Shown: piece after piece, positions 62,860-64,000 of the stretch
Numbering within the stretch: position 1 is the first letter of the stretch
Layout: each line of letters opens with the position of its first letter
Made by a program: the position numbers and the translations under genes
NCBI GenBank assembly: GCA_907163375.1
Contig: CAJQUW010000885.1
Location: 434,001-498,000 of the forward strand
Reading direction: 5' to 3'
DNA length: 64,000 nt
Source of the DNA: Prostheceraeus crozeri
Lineage: Eukaryota > Platyhelminthes > Polycladida > Euryleptidae
Notes under the pieces: model-generated
What the model saw: only the letters and a program-made list of their open reading frames with translations
Database searches by the model: none
Told to the model about the DNA's origin: nothing

Positions 62860-63702
62860 ATGTCTAGGTTAAGCAGCCATTTGCTTCTCGTGAATCATCC
62901 ATCGTGGACAATGATAACATAAAAGACGAATTCGTCCAACTACGAGGGTGTAGATCAATTCCGAACAACAAAAATCTACTCGAAACTGGTAAAATATTGC
63001 GCCGAACATTCCAGATTTCATTAGAAAGTGGTTAATTCTATCTGTCAGTCAACTTTAATCCGCAAGAAAGTCATAAAATTACATTCCGATCAAACCCGAA
63101 CAAGTCCGAACACCTCCGAACATCTATAATACCTCCGAACAAAAGCGGAACAATGAGTATGCGGTTTCAAGCACAGGACGTTCTTTGTTCTACGCAATTA
63201 TGATTGACCTTCATTGCTTTCGTGCTATGATTCCCCTCCGAACTACTAAAAATTTCCCTTTTACCCTTTGGTTGTTCGGACTTCTTCGAATTTGTTCGGA
63301 ATATAATTTTATGACTTTTTGCGGATTAATGGTAACTGACAGACAAAATTACCATTGGCGCAATATTTTACCAGCTTTGATTAGATTTTCGTTGTTCGGA
63401 ATTGATCCATTGTTCGGATTTTATCTACACCCCAACTACGAGCCGATGAGGTAAGTAAGGAGGAGTTTTCGAGTCAAGAACTTCCGGCGTTTTTGTTGTC
63501 AATGAGTGAAGTTTATCCAAAGAGCTCTTAAAGATTTGCTGCCTTTCCCGACCACATATCTGTGTGAATCTGGTTTTCAGTTTTCTTTCATATGAAATAT
63601 GAATATCGAGTGCGCCTGCAACCTGGTTCTGACCTGAGGCTGGCTCTATCAAAGGCTTGTCCTCGTATTGATCATCTGATATCCAAAAAGCAACTACACT
63701 GA
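62860..63702 (+). pseudogene. hAT transposase C-terminus (ZBED5/GTF2IRD2-like), split by a MITE
   Basis: Before the MITE the frame reads SRESSIVDNDNIKDEFVQLR; after it ADEVSKEEFSSQELPAF, LLSMSEVYP, RALKDLLPFPTTYLCESGF, then HMKYEYRVRLQPGSDLRLAL and SKACPRIDHLISKKQLH ending at a stop near 63702. This is the hAT C-terminal dimerisation region: LLPF.TTYLCE.GFS followed by K.K.R..L....LR.ALS...PRI..L...KQ.H. The frame shifts once near 63508 (after YPKS) and once near 63590 (around QFSF). The N-terminal BED finger and most catalytic parts are missing. Confidence 0.85.
62947..63431. mobile_element. MITE with long TIRs and 11-bp target duplication (Mutator-like)
   Basis: Both ends begin ggtgtagat inwards, and the arms remain inverted for about 190 bp (for example gctggtaaaatattgcgcc on one side and aactggtaaaatattgcgcc on the other), the right arm having an extra ccgaacaatggatcaatt-like block. 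It is bounded by the exact 11-mer CCAACTACGAG (62936-62946 and 63432-63442). Removing it restores the hAT reading VQLR-ADEV, which confirms the borders. TTCCGAACAA words recur all over it. Long arms and a 9-11 bp duplication fit Mutator-like MITEs. Confidence 0.92.
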
Positions 63703-64000
63703 CATTGGTTGATTATTTATTATCAGCAGTTGCCACAATTCATTGACAGGATTCAATGGAACAATTTTTGGTTAGGTGAACTCTGATAATCTAATTTTGT
63801 GTTTACATATACGTATGTATTATCCTGACAGCTTATTTTACATGTTTCAGCTTGCATTGTATAAAATAGGATAGAGATTATTGTAAATGTTGCTTTATAG
63901 TTCAGTTCTGGTTCGTGAATACATTGTAGAAAATAGCGGGTAATTGGTAGTCTCGGTGTACAAAGTGGATAATCTCGACAAAAAGTTTGAGAATCGCTGG

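Larger units (their letters stand above)
62678..63999 (+). mobile_element. hAT transposon with transposase remains, interrupted by a MITE
   Basis: The left end reads aagcggttctcaaactctgg; the right end, complemented, cagcgattctcaaacttttt, typical hAT termini of the CAGCGGTTCTCAAA kind. Only one base of the right-hand duplication is inside the window, so the 8-bp repeat cannot be checked. The C-terminal part of the transposase gene is present on the plus strand. The copy is internally deleted and split by the MITE at 62947-63431. Confidence 0.8.

Noticed and set aside
1-64000. Frequent TAGGCCTA-like palindromes
   Set aside because: By rough count only slightly above what base composition predicts, and not clustered.
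1-64000. CRISPR arrays, operons, retroviral or LTR elements, Polintons
   Set aside because: No regularly spaced repeats, no bacterial-type gene packing, and no gag, integrase, capsid or long terminal repeats were seen in any frame.

Overview
The window is eukaryotic, most likely from an invertebrate animal (probably marine). It is AT-rich, nearly gene-free and packed with transposable elements of animal type: hAT, pogo/Tigger, piggyBac-like and Mutator-like DNA transposons, an RT-type LINE, GIY-YIG Penelope-like elements (PLEs) and tRNA-derived SINEs. GT-AG splice signals, pol III A/B boxes and the absence of operons or ribosome binding sites exclude a prokaryote. No species can be named from sequence alone.

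Only two stretches look like protein-coding genes outside clear transposase remains. One is a Myb/SANT-like (NAIF1-type) exon on the minus strand at 407-838, which may itself belong to a Harbinger-like element. The other is a 175-residue secreted, threonine-rich protein on the minus strand at 50477-51004.

Layout. 0-8.5 kb: Myb/SANT exon, a 3-copy tandem repeat, a CCGG-rich hAT copy (2329-3427), a foldback element (6310-6585), a hAT MITE and a SINE. 11.5-13.4 kb: a SINE-like unit ending in a well-formed hammerhead ribozyme motif (minus strand), a LINE tail, and a Penelope-like tail followed by its own hammerhead motif. 20-25 kb: two more Penelope-like tails, one followed by a decayed hammerhead-like motif. 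25.9-28.3 kb: a GAGCCG-rich hAT copy with 8-bp target duplication. 30.3-32 kb: a fourth Penelope-like tail whose hammerhead-like motif is split by a hAT MITE, then a piggyBac-like relic. 39-43.5 kb: a CACTG-ended element and a nearly whole pogo/Tigger transposon with TA duplication. 45.3-49 kb: a 253-bp near-perfect hairpin and an inverted array of a 20-bp motif. 49.4-50.2 kb: a second CCGG-rich hAT. 52.7-58.2 kb: a CACTG-like relic with a 40-bp tandem repeat, a piggyBac-like element and two more hAT MITEs. 62.7-64 kb: a hAT with transposase remains, interrupted by a Mutator-like MITE.

The most interesting signal is the recurrence of hammerhead-type ribozyme motifs. Two have an intact catalytic core and two are decayed. 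Three lie just 3' of GIY-YIG Penelope-like coding tails and one lies in a SINE-like unit, so two unrelated retroelement types seem to share one kind of self-cleaving RNA. All of this comes from reading by eye; no alignment, folding or database search was run.
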